From Pelagibius sp. (GTDB lineage Bacteria > Pseudomonadota > Alphaproteobacteria > Kiloniellales > Kiloniellaceae), in NCBI RefSeq assembly GCF_028289705.1, contig NZ_JANQOI010000193.1:1-54455 (forward strand): a stretch of DNA of 54,455 bases. The letters are read 5' to 3'. The notes below the pieces were generated by a model. That model searched no databases. It worked only from the letters and a program-made list of their open reading frames with translations, and was not told the DNA's origin. Of the stretch, positions 45,895 to 54,411 are shown one piece after another (position 1 is the first letter of the stretch; each line of letters begins with the position of its first letter). The translations under genes were made by a program, and so were the position numbers.

Positions 45895-46649
45895 CGGGCG
45901 CCGCCTGCCGTTCCGATGGCGCCCGGATCGAGTTCGAAGCCGGCGCCATAGTTGGTGCGCAGGTAGTCCAGGAAGCGATCGTGGAATTGCCGGGTGTGCG
46001 CGTGGGCCAGCCTGTCGGCACCATCGAGGTCGTGGGCCTCGATCGCGTCGATCATCTCGTGGTGCTCGCTGGCCAGCGGCCGGTCGTAGGTCGATTTTCC
46101 AAGAAAGTCGAAGTGGAGATGAAGCAGGCGCCGTCCCTGGTCCAGCAGCGCGTCGTACTGCTGGGCGAGGTAAGGGTTGCCGCCCGCCGCGGCGATGGCC
46201 ATGTGGAACGCCTTGTTGGTGCTCGACATTTCGAAGTGGTCGTACTCGATGAGGGTTTCGTCGAAGGCCTCCGCAAGCCGGCGCATGCGGGCAATGTCGT
46301 CGTCCGTGCGGTGTTCGGCGGCGAGGCGCGTGTTGATCCGCTGCAGCAGGTCCAGGGCCTCCACGTAGCGCGGGAACTTCGCCAGGTCCAAGGGCGCCAC
46401 CAGGGTGCTGCGGTTGGTCAGCATGACGACAAGGCCCTGCATGACCAGGCGGTTGAGCGCCTCGCGGATCGGCGAGCGGGACATGCCGAAACGCTGCGCC
46501 AGGTGGGTCTCGTCAAGCGGCTCGCCCGGCGACAGGGCGAGGGTGAGGATCTCCCGCTGCAGCGTTTCGTAGACGGCGTTTGACCGCCCCCCCCGGGTCC
46601 GCCGATCCGCCGTTTCCCGCAAAGCCTTTTGGTGGCCCTGGCTATCCAC
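45891..46649 (-). CDS. GntR-family (FCD) transcriptional regulator, GTG start
   Basis: This protein of about 252 residues has a GntR winged helix (LDETHLAQRFGMSRSPIREALNRL) and an FCD effector domain with the metal-binding histidines expected of the FadR-like class. I place the start at the GTG at 46649, six bases after AGGGTGG; a GTG at 46658 is equally in frame, and earlier residues overlap the divergent promoter. It leads the leftward aminotransferase-Aap operon and is divergent from the sulfatase-hydroxyproline operon. Three GTCGAC sites in between are its likely operators. The effector is probably an amino-acid metabolite. Confidence 0.85.
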   Translation of the reverse strand: MDSQGHQKALRETADRRTRGGRSNAVYETLQREILTLALSPGEPLDETHLAQRFGMSRSPIREALNRLVMQGLVVMLTNRSTLVAPLDLAKFPRYVEALDLLQRINTRLAAEHRTDDDIARMRRLAEAFDETLIEYDHFEMSSTNKAFHMAIAAAGGNPYLAQQYDALLDQGRRLLHLHFDFLGKSTYDRPLASEHHEMIDAIEAHDLDGADRLAHAHTRQFHDRFLDYLRTNYGAGFELDPGAIGTAGGAR

Positions 46650-46685
46650 GTGTTCCACCCTCAACTTTTCTCGCCAACTTTTTTT

Positions 46686-46732
46686 GTCGACTTTCTGTCG
46701 ACTGTATATCAATATGCCGACACATTGTCGAC
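46686..46732. promoter_or_regulatory. Three GTCGAC operator-like sites in the divergent promoter
   Basis: GTCGAC occurs at 46686-46691, 46697-46702 and 46727-46732. The outer two are extended to TTTTTGTCGAC and its exact inverse GTCGACAAAAA. All lie in the 109-bp gap between the GntR gene and the sulfatase gene. Spacings of 11 and 30 bp put the sites near the same DNA face. GntR-family dimers bind short TTGTnnACAA-like palindromes, so this is the probable control point of both operons. Confidence 0.55.
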
Positions 46733-46758
46733 AAAAATCAGGCGTGCGCGGAAATCCA

Positions 46759-48303
46759 ATGTCCGGGAGCAGACCCAACATCCTCTTGTTCATGGTGGAC
46801 CAGCTCACCGCACAGGTGTTGCGGCCGTATGGGGGAAGCGTCTGCAAGACGCCGAATCTCGACGCGCTTGCCGGCCGCGCGGCGCTGTTCGAGAACGCCT
46901 ACTGCAACTATCCGCTCTGCGCGCCGTCGCGATTCTCGATGATGTCCGGGCGCCTGCCGTCACGCATCGGCGCCTATGACAACGGGGCCGAGTTCACGGC
47001 CTCGACACCGACGTTCGCGCACTATCTCAGGCGGCTTGGCTACTACACCTGCATCTCCGGCAAGATGCACTTTGTCGGCCCCGACCAGCTTCATGGCTTC
47101 GAGGAGCGGCTGACCACGGAGATCTATCCGGCGGATTTCTCCTGGACTCCGACCGCCGGCTACGCGGACATCGAAACCGACGACGAGCGCCGCTACGCGG
47201 CCGGGACATCGACGGTGGAATCGGTGCTGGACTCGGCGCCGATGGCCCGCACCATGCAGATCGACTACGACGAAGACGTCGTCCACCATGCGGTCAGAGA
47301 GCTCTTCGTCCGCGCGCGCTCCGAGGATAAGCGCCCCTTCCTGATGACCGTGTCGCTGACCCAGCCGCACGACCCCTATGTCACGACGCGGGAGTATTGG
47401 GACCGCTACGACGACGCGGAAATCGATCCGCCCCGGGTGCCCCACATCCCGCTCGAGCAGCGCGACCCCCATTCACGCTCCCTGCACGTGCACTACGGAC
47501 AGGACCGGATCGAGATATCCGAGGAAGCCTACCGCCGCGCCAGACGCGGCTATTACGGCATGGTTTCCCACGTGGATGCGCTGTTCGGCCGGCTTATGGC
47601 GGCGCTTGGCGAAGCGGGCTTTGCCGAAAACACCGTGGTCGTCGTCACCTCCGACCACGGCGACATGTTGGGCGAACGCGGCATGTGGTTCAAGAAGACG
47701 CTCTATGAACCGGCGATCCGCGTGCCCCTGGTCATCGCAGACCCCCGCCGGCGCGCGCAGCGGGTGACGTCTCCGGTTTCCCTTGTCGACCTCTTCCCGA
47801 CGCTCCTGGATCTGGCCGACGCCCCGGAGGACGCCGTCTCGACGCCGCTCGACGGGCATAGCCTTGTGCCGCTGTTCGACTCCGACGCAAGCACGCGCGA
47901 GGTCTTCGTCGAGCACATCGACGGGGGCACCGTAGCGCCGCGCGTCATGGTGCGCTCCGGCTCCTTGAAGCTGGTCGTCTCGCCGGCCTATCCGACCCTG
48001 CTGTTCGATCTGGCGGCGGACCCGGACGAGCGCAACAATCTGGCCGGTCTGCCGGAGGTGGCCGATGCGCAGGCGCGACTGCAGGCCCTAGCGGCGGAGA
48101 CCTGGGACCTGACGGCGCTTGCCGCAGAGGTGACCGAAAATCAGGCCTCGAGGCGCGTGATCGCCGAGGCCAGTGCGCTTGGGCGGGTCGAGGCCTGGGA
48201 TTTCCAGCCCCGCGCCCTGGTTCAGAACACCCGCTATGTCAGACGCGGCGATGCCTTTCCGACCGTGGAGCGGCGGGGATACCTGCCCTACGCGAAGACC
48301 TGA
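46759..48303 (+). CDS. Choline-sulfatase-like arylsulfatase
   Basis: This 514-residue type I sulfatase has the signature C54-A-P-S-R, whose cysteine is converted to formylglycine, with metal ligands in ILLFMVDQ near residue 9 and SDHGDMLGERGMW near residue 300. The C-terminal WDFQP ... RRG segment matches choline-sulfatases (BetC), which release choline and sulphate in the cytoplasm. No signal peptide is seen. The ATG at 46759 lies 27 bp after the last GTCGAC site, with only a weak GGAAA before it. It leads the hydroxyproline operon, where a choline-sulfatase is unexpected, so the substrate may differ. Confidence 0.85.
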   Translation: MSGSRPNILLFMVDQLTAQVLRPYGGSVCKTPNLDALAGRAALFENAYCNYPLCAPSRFSMMSGRLPSRIGAYDNGAEFTASTPTFAHYLRRLGYYTCISGKMHFVGPDQLHGFEERLTTEIYPADFSWTPTAGYADIETDDERRYAAGTSTVESVLDSAPMARTMQIDYDEDVVHHAVRELFVRARSEDKRPFLMTVSLTQPHDPYVTTREYWDRYDDAEIDPPRVPHIPLEQRDPHSRSLHVHYGQDRIEISEEAYRRARRGYYGMVSHVDALFGRLMAALGEAGFAENTVVVVTSDHGDMLGERGMWFKKTLYEPAIRVPLVIADPRRRAQRVTSPVSLVDLFPTLLDLADAPEDAVSTPLDGHSLVPLFDSDASTREVFVEHIDGGTVAPRVMVRSGSLKLVVSPAYPTLLFDLAADPDERNNLAGLPEVADAQARLQALAAETWDLTALAAEVTENQASRRVIAEASALGRVEAWDFQPRALVQNTRYVRRGDAFPTVERRGYLPYAKT

Positions 48304-48321
48304 ATTCCTAGGAGAAGCGAG

Positions 48322-49203
48322 ATGCAGCTTTCCGGAGTCCTGCCGGCCCTGGTGACGCCGTTCGACCGGGATAACAAAGTCGACTTCAAAGCGCTGGAGG
48401 CGCACATGTCGGCGCTCCGCTCCGCGGGCGCGAGCGGATGGGTGCCCTGTGGGTCCACGGGCGAGTATTTCTCCATGTCCAATCAGGAAAGAGTGGATGT
48501 GCTGAAGTTCGTGAAGGACTTTGCCCAGGACGGCGAGACGCTGATCGCCGGGACCAATGCGCCCGCGACGCGGGAGGTGATCGAGAACACGGCCGCCGCC
48601 AAGGACATCGGCTACGACACCGTCTTGCTTGCAACGCCCTTCTATACCCGGCCCAGCGACGACGAGCTCCTGGCCCACTACAACAGCGTGCTCGATGCGG
48701 TCGACGTGAACATTGTCCTCTACAACTACCCGCCGAAGGACGGGGTCGAGATCTCGTTCACGGTGATGGATGGCCTGGCGGACCATCCGCGGGTCATCGG
48801 CATCAAGGAATCGAGCGGGGTCCTGCAGCGGGCCGTCGACATCGTCAGCCGCTACGACGGCCGCATCCAGCTCGTCAGCGGCTCCGACGACATCGCGCTC
48901 GACTTCATGTTCTGGGGTGCGGACAGTTGGATCTGCGGCCCGGCGAACTGCATGGCCAAGGCGTGCTGCGATCTGGACCGGACCTTCCGCTCCGGCGACC
49001 TGGCAAAGGCGCGCAAGCAGATGGCGACCCTCTATCGGGCCATGAACAGCCTGGAGAGCGGCAAGTTCGTCCAGAAGGTCAAGTACGGTTGCGAGCTGCA
49101 GGGCACGCCGGTCGGCGTCTGCCGCCAGCCGCTGCTGCCTCTGAGCGATCAGGAAAAGCAGGACTTCAAGGTCGCGTTGGAACCGATCCTGAACTGGTCC
49201 TGA
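48322..49203 (+). CDS. DapA-family lyase (probable pyrroline-4-hydroxy-2-carboxylate deaminase)
   Basis: This is a 293-residue class I aldolase-fold protein. K162 in GIKESSG is the Schiff-base lysine and Y134 in YNYPP the catalytic tyrosine, with GSTGEYFSM as the pyruvate-carboxylate loop. In hydroxyproline clusters a DapA-family member deaminates the cyclic imine to 2-oxoglutarate semialdehyde, which fits the epimerase and D-amino-acid oxidase encoded downstream. Other DapA-family activities remain possible. AGGAGAAGCG precedes the ATG, 18 bp after the sulfatase gene. The stop codon lies in a triple 11-bp tandem repeat. Confidence 0.83.
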   Translation: MQLSGVLPALVTPFDRDNKVDFKALEAHMSALRSAGASGWVPCGSTGEYFSMSNQERVDVLKFVKDFAQDGETLIAGTNAPATREVIENTAAAKDIGYDTVLLATPFYTRPSDDELLAHYNSVLDAVDVNIVLYNYPPKDGVEISFTVMDGLADHPRVIGIKESSGVLQRAVDIVSRYDGRIQLVSGSDDIALDFMFWGADSWICGPANCMAKACCDLDRTFRSGDLAKARKQMATLYRAMNSLESGKFVQKVKYGCELQGTPVGVCRQPLLPLSDQEKQDFKVALEPILNWS

Positions 49204-49219
49204 TCTGGTCCTGAACTGG
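49187..49219 (+). repeat. Triple tandem 11-mer TCCTGA(A/T)CTGG across the stop codon
   Basis: Three head-to-tail copies lie at 49187-49197, 49198-49208 and 49209-49219, differing at one base. The DapA-family stop codon (49201-49203) is in the middle copy. An 11-bp unit changes the frame on expansion, so copy number would alter the protein end. Confidence 0.75.
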
Positions 49220-49277
49220 CGGGACCAGCGGTGCTCCCGCCGCGCCCAAACTGAATTGCGAGGCTGGCGAGCCGGTC

Positions 49278-50516
49278 ATGGCAAAGATCGTCGTCGTTGG
49301 TGGAGGGGTCGTCGGCATAAGCTGCGCGCTGTCGCTCCAGGCTGACGGGCACGATGTGGTCGTGCTGGACCCCGGAGAGCCGGGCGAGGGCGCCAGCCGG
49401 GCATCCTGCGGCTCTATCGCCGTCAGCGAAGTGGTGCCGCTTTCCAAGCCCGGCACCCTCCGGCTCGCGCCCAAGTGGCTGCTTGATCCCAAGGGGCCGC
49501 TGGCCCTGCGCCCGGCCTCGTTGCTTGCCGTTCTGCCGTGGTTCCTGCGTTTCGCGGGCAACGCGCGCGGCGATCGCATCCGATCGATCAGCCGCGACAT
49601 CGCCCTGCTGACCGCTCATGCGGTATCCGACACCGAGGATTTCCTGGACCGCTACGGACTGCGGTCGCTGCTGCGCGAGGTGCCGGTCATCCAACTCTTC
49701 GACAGCAAGGAGGAACTCGAGAAGGAGCGCGGCTACCTGGACCTGCGCCGGGACCTGGGGTTCCAGATCGATGTCGTTTCCGGCAACGAAGCGGCGGAGC
49801 TCGAACCGGCCCTGGCGAAGGATTTCGCCGCGGCCGCTGTCCTTCGGGACTGGCGCTCGGTCGTCGACCCGAAACGCTATGTCGTCGAGCTCCACAAGGC
49901 CTTTGCCGCCCGCGGCGGCGAGGTCCGGCGGTTGAAGGGGACCGGGTTCAACCGGCAGGAGCGTCAGGCCCGCGCGGTGCGCACCCAATCCGGCGAAGCC
50001 GTCACCGGCGATGCCTTCGTGATCGCCGCGGGGGCGGCTTCAAAAGACCTGGTATCGGACCTCGGATTCACCATCCAGCTTGCCGGCGTGATCGGCTATC
50101 AGAGCCTGCTGAAGGCGCCCGGCATCGACCAGACCCACGCGCTGATCTATGGGAAAGGCGGCTTCGGCATCACACCCTATGAGAGCGGCCTTGCGGTTGC
50201 CGGCAGCGTGGAGTTCGCCAGCGCCTCGGCCGCGCCGGACTGGCGCCGCGCCGATATCCTCGTTGAACGGGCCCGGAGGGTCCTTCCCGGCCTCACCGCA
50301 CGATCCGCCGAACGGTACTTCGGGCGCCGGCCGCTGACGCCCGACACGAAACCGATCATCGGGCGCGCGCCGACCGCCGACAACGTCGTGGTCGCGACCG
50401 GCCACGGCCAGCTTGGACTGACCCTCGCCGCGACCACCGGCAGGCTGGTCCGCGACCTCGTCGCAAACCGCAGATCCAACGTCAACCTCTCCGCCTACCG
50501 CGCGGACCGTTTCTAG
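49278..50516 (+). CDS. DadA-like D-amino-acid (probable D-hydroxyproline) dehydrogenase
   Basis: This 412-residue DAO-family flavoprotein has VVVGGGVVGISCALSLQADG near residue 4 for FAD and VVVLDPGEPGEGASRASCGS after it. The C-terminal ATGHGQLGLTLAATTGRL closes the FAD site in DadA fashion. In hydroxyproline degradation such an enzyme oxidises cis-4-hydroxy-D-proline to the pyrroline that the DapA-family lyase then uses. It lies 74 bp after the lyase gene and 14 bp before the epimerase gene. It resembles the flavoproteins at the left end of the window but belongs to a separate operon. Confidence 0.86.
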   Translation: MAKIVVVGGGVVGISCALSLQADGHDVVVLDPGEPGEGASRASCGSIAVSEVVPLSKPGTLRLAPKWLLDPKGPLALRPASLLAVLPWFLRFAGNARGDRIRSISRDIALLTAHAVSDTEDFLDRYGLRSLLREVPVIQLFDSKEELEKERGYLDLRRDLGFQIDVVSGNEAAELEPALAKDFAAAAVLRDWRSVVDPKRYVVELHKAFAARGGEVRRLKGTGFNRQERQARAVRTQSGEAVTGDAFVIAAGAASKDLVSDLGFTIQLAGVIGYQSLLKAPGIDQTHALIYGKGGFGITPYESGLAVAGSVEFASASAAPDWRRADILVERARRVLPGLTARSAERYFGRRPLTPDTKPIIGRAPTADNVVVATGHGQLGLTLAATTGRLVRDLVANRRSNVNLSAYRADRF

Positions 50517-50530
50517 GAGGACCTGACGCC

Positions 50531-51550
50531 ATGCGCTGGACGCGGACACTGCAGACCGTCGATGTACACTGCGCGGGCGAGATCGGCCGCGTGATCACCG
50601 GTGGCGTCATCGACCTTCCCGGCGAAACCATGGCGGCCAAGCTGCAGCACATCAACAGCACCGACGACCGCCTGCGCCGCTTCCTGACCTCCGAGCCGCG
50701 GGGCGGACCGGCGGGATCGGCCGTCTTGCTGACACCCCCGACCCGCCCGGAGGCGGCGGCCGGCTTCCTCGTGCTGCAGCCCGATCAGGCCCATGCCATG
50801 TCGGGCTCCAACGCGATCTGCGCGGTGACCGCCCTGCTGGAAACCGGCATGGTGGAGATGCGCGAGCCGCAGACGACCATCACCCTGGACACGGCGGCCG
50901 GGCTCGTGCGGGCGGTGGCCCGCTGCCGCGACGGCCGGTGCCTGGACGTCACTCTGGCCATGCCGGCGGCCTTCGCCGAGGATCTGGATGCTGTCGTGGA
51001 GACCGACGATTGGGGGAAAGTGCGATACGACCTGTGCTTCGGCGGCGTGTTCTATGCCCTGGTCGACGTCGACCAGTTCGGCCTTCGGATCGAACCGCAG
51101 GCCGCCCGCGCGCTGGCCGAAGCCGGGGTCAGGTTGAACGAGAGTATCAACGCCCAGCGCCGCATTCGCCATCCCGCCACGCCGGAGATCGAAGGTCTGG
51201 CCTACGTCATGTTTCGCAGCGCCGAGCCCGACGGCGCCTTCAGGACCTGCACGACCCTGAAGCCGGGCCGCGTCGACCGCTCGCCCTGCGGGACCGGCAG
51301 CAGCGCCAACGTCGCGGCCCGCCATGCCCGCGCTTCGATCACGGTGGGCGATACGCAGGTGAGCCGGTCGATCATCGGCAGCGAGATCGTGACGACGCTC
51401 CACGGCACCACGGAGATCGCGGGCCGGGCAGCGACGCTTTCCAGCGTCACGGGATCGGCCTGGATCTACGCCCTGTCGCAGATCGGCCTCGACCCCTCCG
51501 ACCCCTTCCCGGAGGGCTTTCGCCTGTCGGACACCTGGGGCGGCGTCTGA
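50531..51550 (+). CDS. Proline racemase family protein, Ser/Cys type (probable hydroxyproline 2-epimerase)
   Basis: This 339-residue protein belongs to the proline racemase family, which inverts the alpha-carbon of proline or hydroxyproline with two opposed acid/base residues and no cofactor. Here the first position is S91 (MSGSN, in place of MCGHG) and the second is C253 (DRSPCGTGSS). From memory, the Ser/Cys pair occurs in 3- and 4-hydroxyproline 2-epimerases, whereas proline racemases keep two cysteines and trans-3-hydroxyproline dehydratases have Cys/Thr. With the oxidase and lyase upstream this gives a near-complete hydroxyproline route. It lies 14 bp after the oxidase gene, preceded by AGGAGG. 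Confidence 0.87.
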   Translation: MRWTRTLQTVDVHCAGEIGRVITGGVIDLPGETMAAKLQHINSTDDRLRRFLTSEPRGGPAGSAVLLTPPTRPEAAAGFLVLQPDQAHAMSGSNAICAVTALLETGMVEMREPQTTITLDTAAGLVRAVARCRDGRCLDVTLAMPAAFAEDLDAVVETDDWGKVRYDLCFGGVFYALVDVDQFGLRIEPQAARALAEAGVRLNESINAQRRIRHPATPEIEGLAYVMFRSAEPDGAFRTCTTLKPGRVDRSPCGTGSSANVAARHARASITVGDTQVSRSIIGSEIVTTLHGTTEIAGRAATLSSVTGSAWIYALSQIGLDPSDPFPEGFRLSDTWGGV

Positions 51551-51639
51551 GGCGCCGCGGTGGCCCTGTCAACCGAAGCCGAAGGCGGACTGCTGCCGTT
51601 GCTCAATTGTAGAGAACAGACGTGCCACACAGCAGCGAC

Positions 51640-51667
51640 AGTCTCCCTTCGCCAAGGCTTCGGGAGA
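51640..51667. terminator. Stem-loop between the epimerase gene and tRNA-Ser
   Basis: GTCTCCC at 51640-51646 pairs with GGGAGAC at 51661-51667 around a 14-nt loop, between the convergent epimerase and tRNA genes. A T-tract is missing. A further GGTGGC/GCCACC hairpin lies at about 51709-51722, closer to the tRNA. Confidence 0.4.
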
Positions 51668-51740
51668 CACTCCTACGCCTAAACGCCTTCAGGCGCCAGA
51701 CCACGAGGGTGGCCTGCCACCCGAAGCCGAAGGCGTAGGG

Positions 51741-51830
51741 TGGCGGAGAGGGTGGGATTCGAACCCACGAGGCAGTTTCCCACCCACACGCGTTCCAGGC
51801 GTGCGCCTTAAGCCACTCGGCCACCTCTCC
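51741..51830 (-). tRNA. tRNA-Ser (anticodon GGA)
   Basis: On the minus strand GGAGAGG (51830-51824) pairs with CCTCTCC (51751-51745), followed by discriminator G and an encoded CCA. The D-arm, the anticodon stem CACGC/GCGTG with loop CTGGAAC (anticodon GGA), a long class II variable arm and GGTTCGAATC in the T-arm are all present. It is a complete 90-nt serine tRNA that reads UCC and UCU codons. No integrase or att-like repeat is seen beside it. Confidence 0.97.
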
Positions 51831-52222
51831 TTAACGGCGATCCCCCCACCCGACAGCCATCCGCCCTGCGGAAACTGCCTACTGCGGCGCAAAGGTCCGG
51901 AACCGCCGCCTGCGCCGGCACCCGGATGCCCCGGGGCGGCGGATCAGCGACGCGAACCTAACCGAGGCCGGCCCCGGATGCAATGGCCCCGGATGCAATG
52001 GTCCGGGATCCCTGGCCGGGGCGCCGGGGGTGGTGGTCAGGGGCGGAGCGCAGCCGATCTCAGAGGAATCGCGCCCAGGAAGAATGCGCCGGGCTGCCGC
52101 TTGGCCCTTCGCGGGGCGGCCTGCTAATATCCGCCGCGTCGCGCCTGAAAGCGCCGGATCGCCAGCCAGGGTCGGCAAACCAGGATCCGGTCGGCTGGGG
52201 CGGCGGCGCCTTTGGGGGGTGC
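51831..52222. other. Non-coding stretch between tRNA-Ser and a small membrane-protein gene
   Basis: I see no gene here. It holds a 15-bp unit GGCCCCGGATGCAAT repeated in tandem at 51970-51984 and 51985-51999. It should contain the tRNA promoter (leftward) and the promoter of the small membrane-protein gene (rightward), but I cannot name their boxes with confidence. Confidence 0.4.
51970..51999. repeat. Two tandem copies of a 15-bp unit
   Basis: GGCCCCGGATGCAAT stands twice without a gap in the non-coding stretch upstream of tRNA-Ser. It looks like a simple slippage duplication. Confidence 0.7.
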
Positions 52223-52567
52223 ATGATCGTTGGCCGCATTCTTGGCTGGTTCTTTCTCTTTGCCGCCCTGGTCCTGGCCGGCTGGGACGGCGTCTCCGCG
52301 TTGAGTTCGGGGGAGTGGCGCTTTGCGCCGCTGGGCCAGCGCTGGTTCGAGATCGATCAGGCCTTCGGCGGCGCCAGCCTGAACATGCTGCAGGCCGGCA
52401 TCGAGCGGCGGATTTCCGTCGACCTCTGGGACAACATCTTCACGCCGCTGCTGGGCTGGTGGGCCTGGGCGGTGTTCCTGGCCGCCGGGCTGGTGCTGGT
52501 GCTGCTGTTCCGGCGCTGGCGCCCGGAGCGCCAGCCCAAGCGCTTTTCCGTGCGCGGAAAGCGCTAG
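52223..52567 (+). CDS. Small hypothetical inner-membrane protein
   Basis: This 114-residue protein has two membrane helices (about residues 4-26 and 78-97) and a strongly basic C-terminal tail. I do not recognise the family. The region between the helices (ALSSGEWRFAPLGQRW) would lie in the periplasm if both ends are cytoplasmic. GGGGGGTGC precedes the ATG. It is convergent with lepA, 35 bp away, and stands alone. The frame remains open upstream, but without a membrane-protein pattern. Confidence 0.65.
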   Translation: MIVGRILGWFFLFAALVLAGWDGVSALSSGEWRFAPLGQRWFEIDQAFGGASLNMLQAGIERRISVDLWDNIFTPLLGWWAWAVFLAAGLVLVLLFRRWRPERQPKRFSVRGKR

Positions 52568-52602
52568 GAGAGTTTCTTGTTTCCCGGCACCGGCCCGCTC
52601 CC

Positions 52603-54405
52603 CTAACCATCCCCCATCTTGAGGGCGGCCAGGAACGCCGACTGCGGGATTTCCACGTTGCCGACCTGGCGCATGCGCTTCTTGCCGGCCTTCTGCTTTT
52701 CCAGGAGTTTGCGCTTGCGCGAGACGTCGCCGCCGTAGCACTTGGCGGTCACGTCCTTGCGCAGGGCGGAGATGGTCTCGCGGGCGATGACCTTGCCGCC
52801 GATGGCCGCCTGGATGGCGATCTTGAAGAGCTGGCGCGGGATCAGATCCTTCAGACGCTCGCAGAGCGCCCGGCCGCGCGGCTCAGCCTGGCTGCGGTGG
52901 ACGATCATCGCTAGGGAATCCACCGGTTCCTGATTGACCAGGATGGAGACCTTCACCAGCTCGCCCTCGCGGTACTGGTCGATCTGGTAGTCGAAGCTGG
53001 CATAGCCGCGGGAGACCGACTTCAGGCGGTCGTAGAAATCGAACACCACCTCGTTGAGCGGCAGGCGGTAGACCAGCATGGCGCGGGTACCGGCATAGGT
53101 CAGGTCAAGCTGCTCGCCGCGGCGCTCCTCGCAGAGCTTCAGGATCGGGCCGAGGAACTCGTCGGGCACCAGGATGGTGGCCTTGATCCAGGGCTCCTCG
53201 ATCTTGGCGATCTTCACCACGTCGGGCATGTCGGCGGGATTGTGCAGCTCGACCATCTCCCCCTTGGTCATGTGGATCTTGTAGACCACCGAGGGCGCCG
53301 TGGTGATGAGGTCGAGATCGAACTCCCGCTCCAGGCGCTCCTGCACGATCTCCAGGTGCAGGAGCCCCAGGAAGCCGCAGCGGAAGCCGAAGCCCAGGGC
53401 GGCGCTGGTCTCCGGCTCGAAGAGAAAGGAGGAGTCGTTGAGCGCCAGCTTGCCCAGGGAATCGCGCAAGGTCTCGTAGTCTGCCGCATCCACCGGAAAC
53501 AGCCCGCAGAACACCACCGGCACCGAGGGCTGGAAACCCGGCAGCGGCGCGGCGGCCAGGCGCTTTTCCTCCGTGATGGTGTCGCCCACGTTGGTGTCGG
53601 CCACCGACTTGATGCTGGCGGTCAGGAAGCCGATCTCGCCGGGCCCGAGGGACGGCAACTGCGTCATCTTCGGGGTGAAGGCGCCCACCTTGTCCACCAG
53701 ATGAGTGGCGCCGCTACCCATCATGCGGATCTTCATGCCCGGCTTCAGGCGGCCGTCGACCACGCGGATCAGGGTGATGACGCCGAGATAGGCGTCATAC
53801 CAGCTATCCACCAGCAGGGCCTTCAGCGGCGCCTCGGCATCGCCCTTGGGCGGCGGCAGGCGCTGCACCAGGGCCTCCAGCACCGCGGCCACCCCCTCGC
53901 CCGTCTTGGCCGAGATCGGCAGCGCCTCGCCGGCGTCGATGCCGATGACTTCCTCGATCTGTTCCTTGATGCGTTCCGGCTCGGCCGCCGGCAGGTCGAC
54001 CTTGTTCAGGACCGGCACGATCTCATGGTCGTTGTCGATCGCCAGATAGACGTTGGCGAGGGTCTGGGCCTCGACGCCCTGGCTGGCATCCACCAGCAGC
54101 AGCGAGCCCTCGCAGGCCGCCAGCGAGCGGCTGACCTCGTAGGAGAAGTCCACATGGCCCGGCGTGTCGATCAGGTTAAGCTCATAAGTCTCCCCGTCCT
54201 CGGCCCGGTAGTTCAGGCGGACGGTCTGGGCCTTGATGGTGATGCCGCGCTCGCGCTCCAGGTCCATGGAGTCGAGGACCTGCTCCTTCATCTCGCGGTC
54301 GCTGAGGCCGCCGCAGAGCTGGATCAGCCGGTCCGCCAGGGTCGACTTGCCGTGGTCGATATGGGCGATGATGGCGAAGTTGCGGATGTGCGAGAGGTCG
54401 GTCAT
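52603..54405 (-). CDS. lepA: Elongation factor 4 (LepA)
   Basis: This 600-residue translational GTPase has the usual LepA length. G1 AHIDHGKST near residue 15, the [10 protein letters not shown] switch region, G3 DTPGHVD and G4 NKVD are present. The C-terminal LepA-specific domain ends with [22 protein letters not shown], the conserved tail that reaches the peptidyl-transferase side of the ribosome. LepA back-translocates or remodels stalled ribosomes, and is a housekeeping gene that marks the end of the accessory region. It begins 6 bp after the preceding stop codon. Confidence 0.98.
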   Translation of the reverse strand: MTDLSHIRNFAIIAHIDHGKSTLADRLIQLCGGLSDREMKEQVLDSMDLERERGITIKAQTVRLNYRAEDGETYELNLIDTPGHVDFSYEVSRSLAACEGSLLLVDASQGVEAQTLANVYLAIDNDHEIVPVLNKVDLPAAEPERIKEQIEEVIGIDAGEALPISAKTGEGVAAVLEALVQRLPPPKGDAEAPLKALLVDSWYDAYLGVITLIRVVDGRLKPGMKIRMMGSGATHLVDKVGAFTPKMTQLPSLGPGEIGFLTASIKSVADTNVGDTITEEKRLAAAPLPGFQPSVPVVFCGLFPVDAADYETLRDSLGKLALNDSSFLFEPETSAALGFGFRCGFLGLLHLEIVQERLEREFDLDLITTAPSVVYKIHMTKGEMVELHNPADMPDVVKIAKIEEPWIKATILVPDEFLGPILKLCEERRGEQLDLTYAGTRAMLVYRLPLNEVVFDFYDRLKSVSRGYASFDYQIDQYREGELVKVSILVNQEPVDSLAMIVHRSQAEPRGRALCERLKDLIPRQLFKIAIQAAIGGKVIARETISALRKDVTAKCYGGDVSRKRKLLEKQKAGKKRMRQVGNVEIPQSAFLAALKMGDG

Positions 54406-54411
54406 GGCCGG

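Noticed and set aside
46714-46758. Earlier ATG starts for the sulfatase (46684, 46714)
   Set aside because: They lie within the GTCGAC operator region and add residues without family match; the sulfatase fold begins directly after 46759.
51741-51880. tRNA-Ser as an integration site, with an 11-bp inverted repeat (51770-51780 and 51870-51880)
   Set aside because: No integrase or direct repeat of the tRNA end is in the window, and an inverted repeat is not an att signature; it is probably chance.
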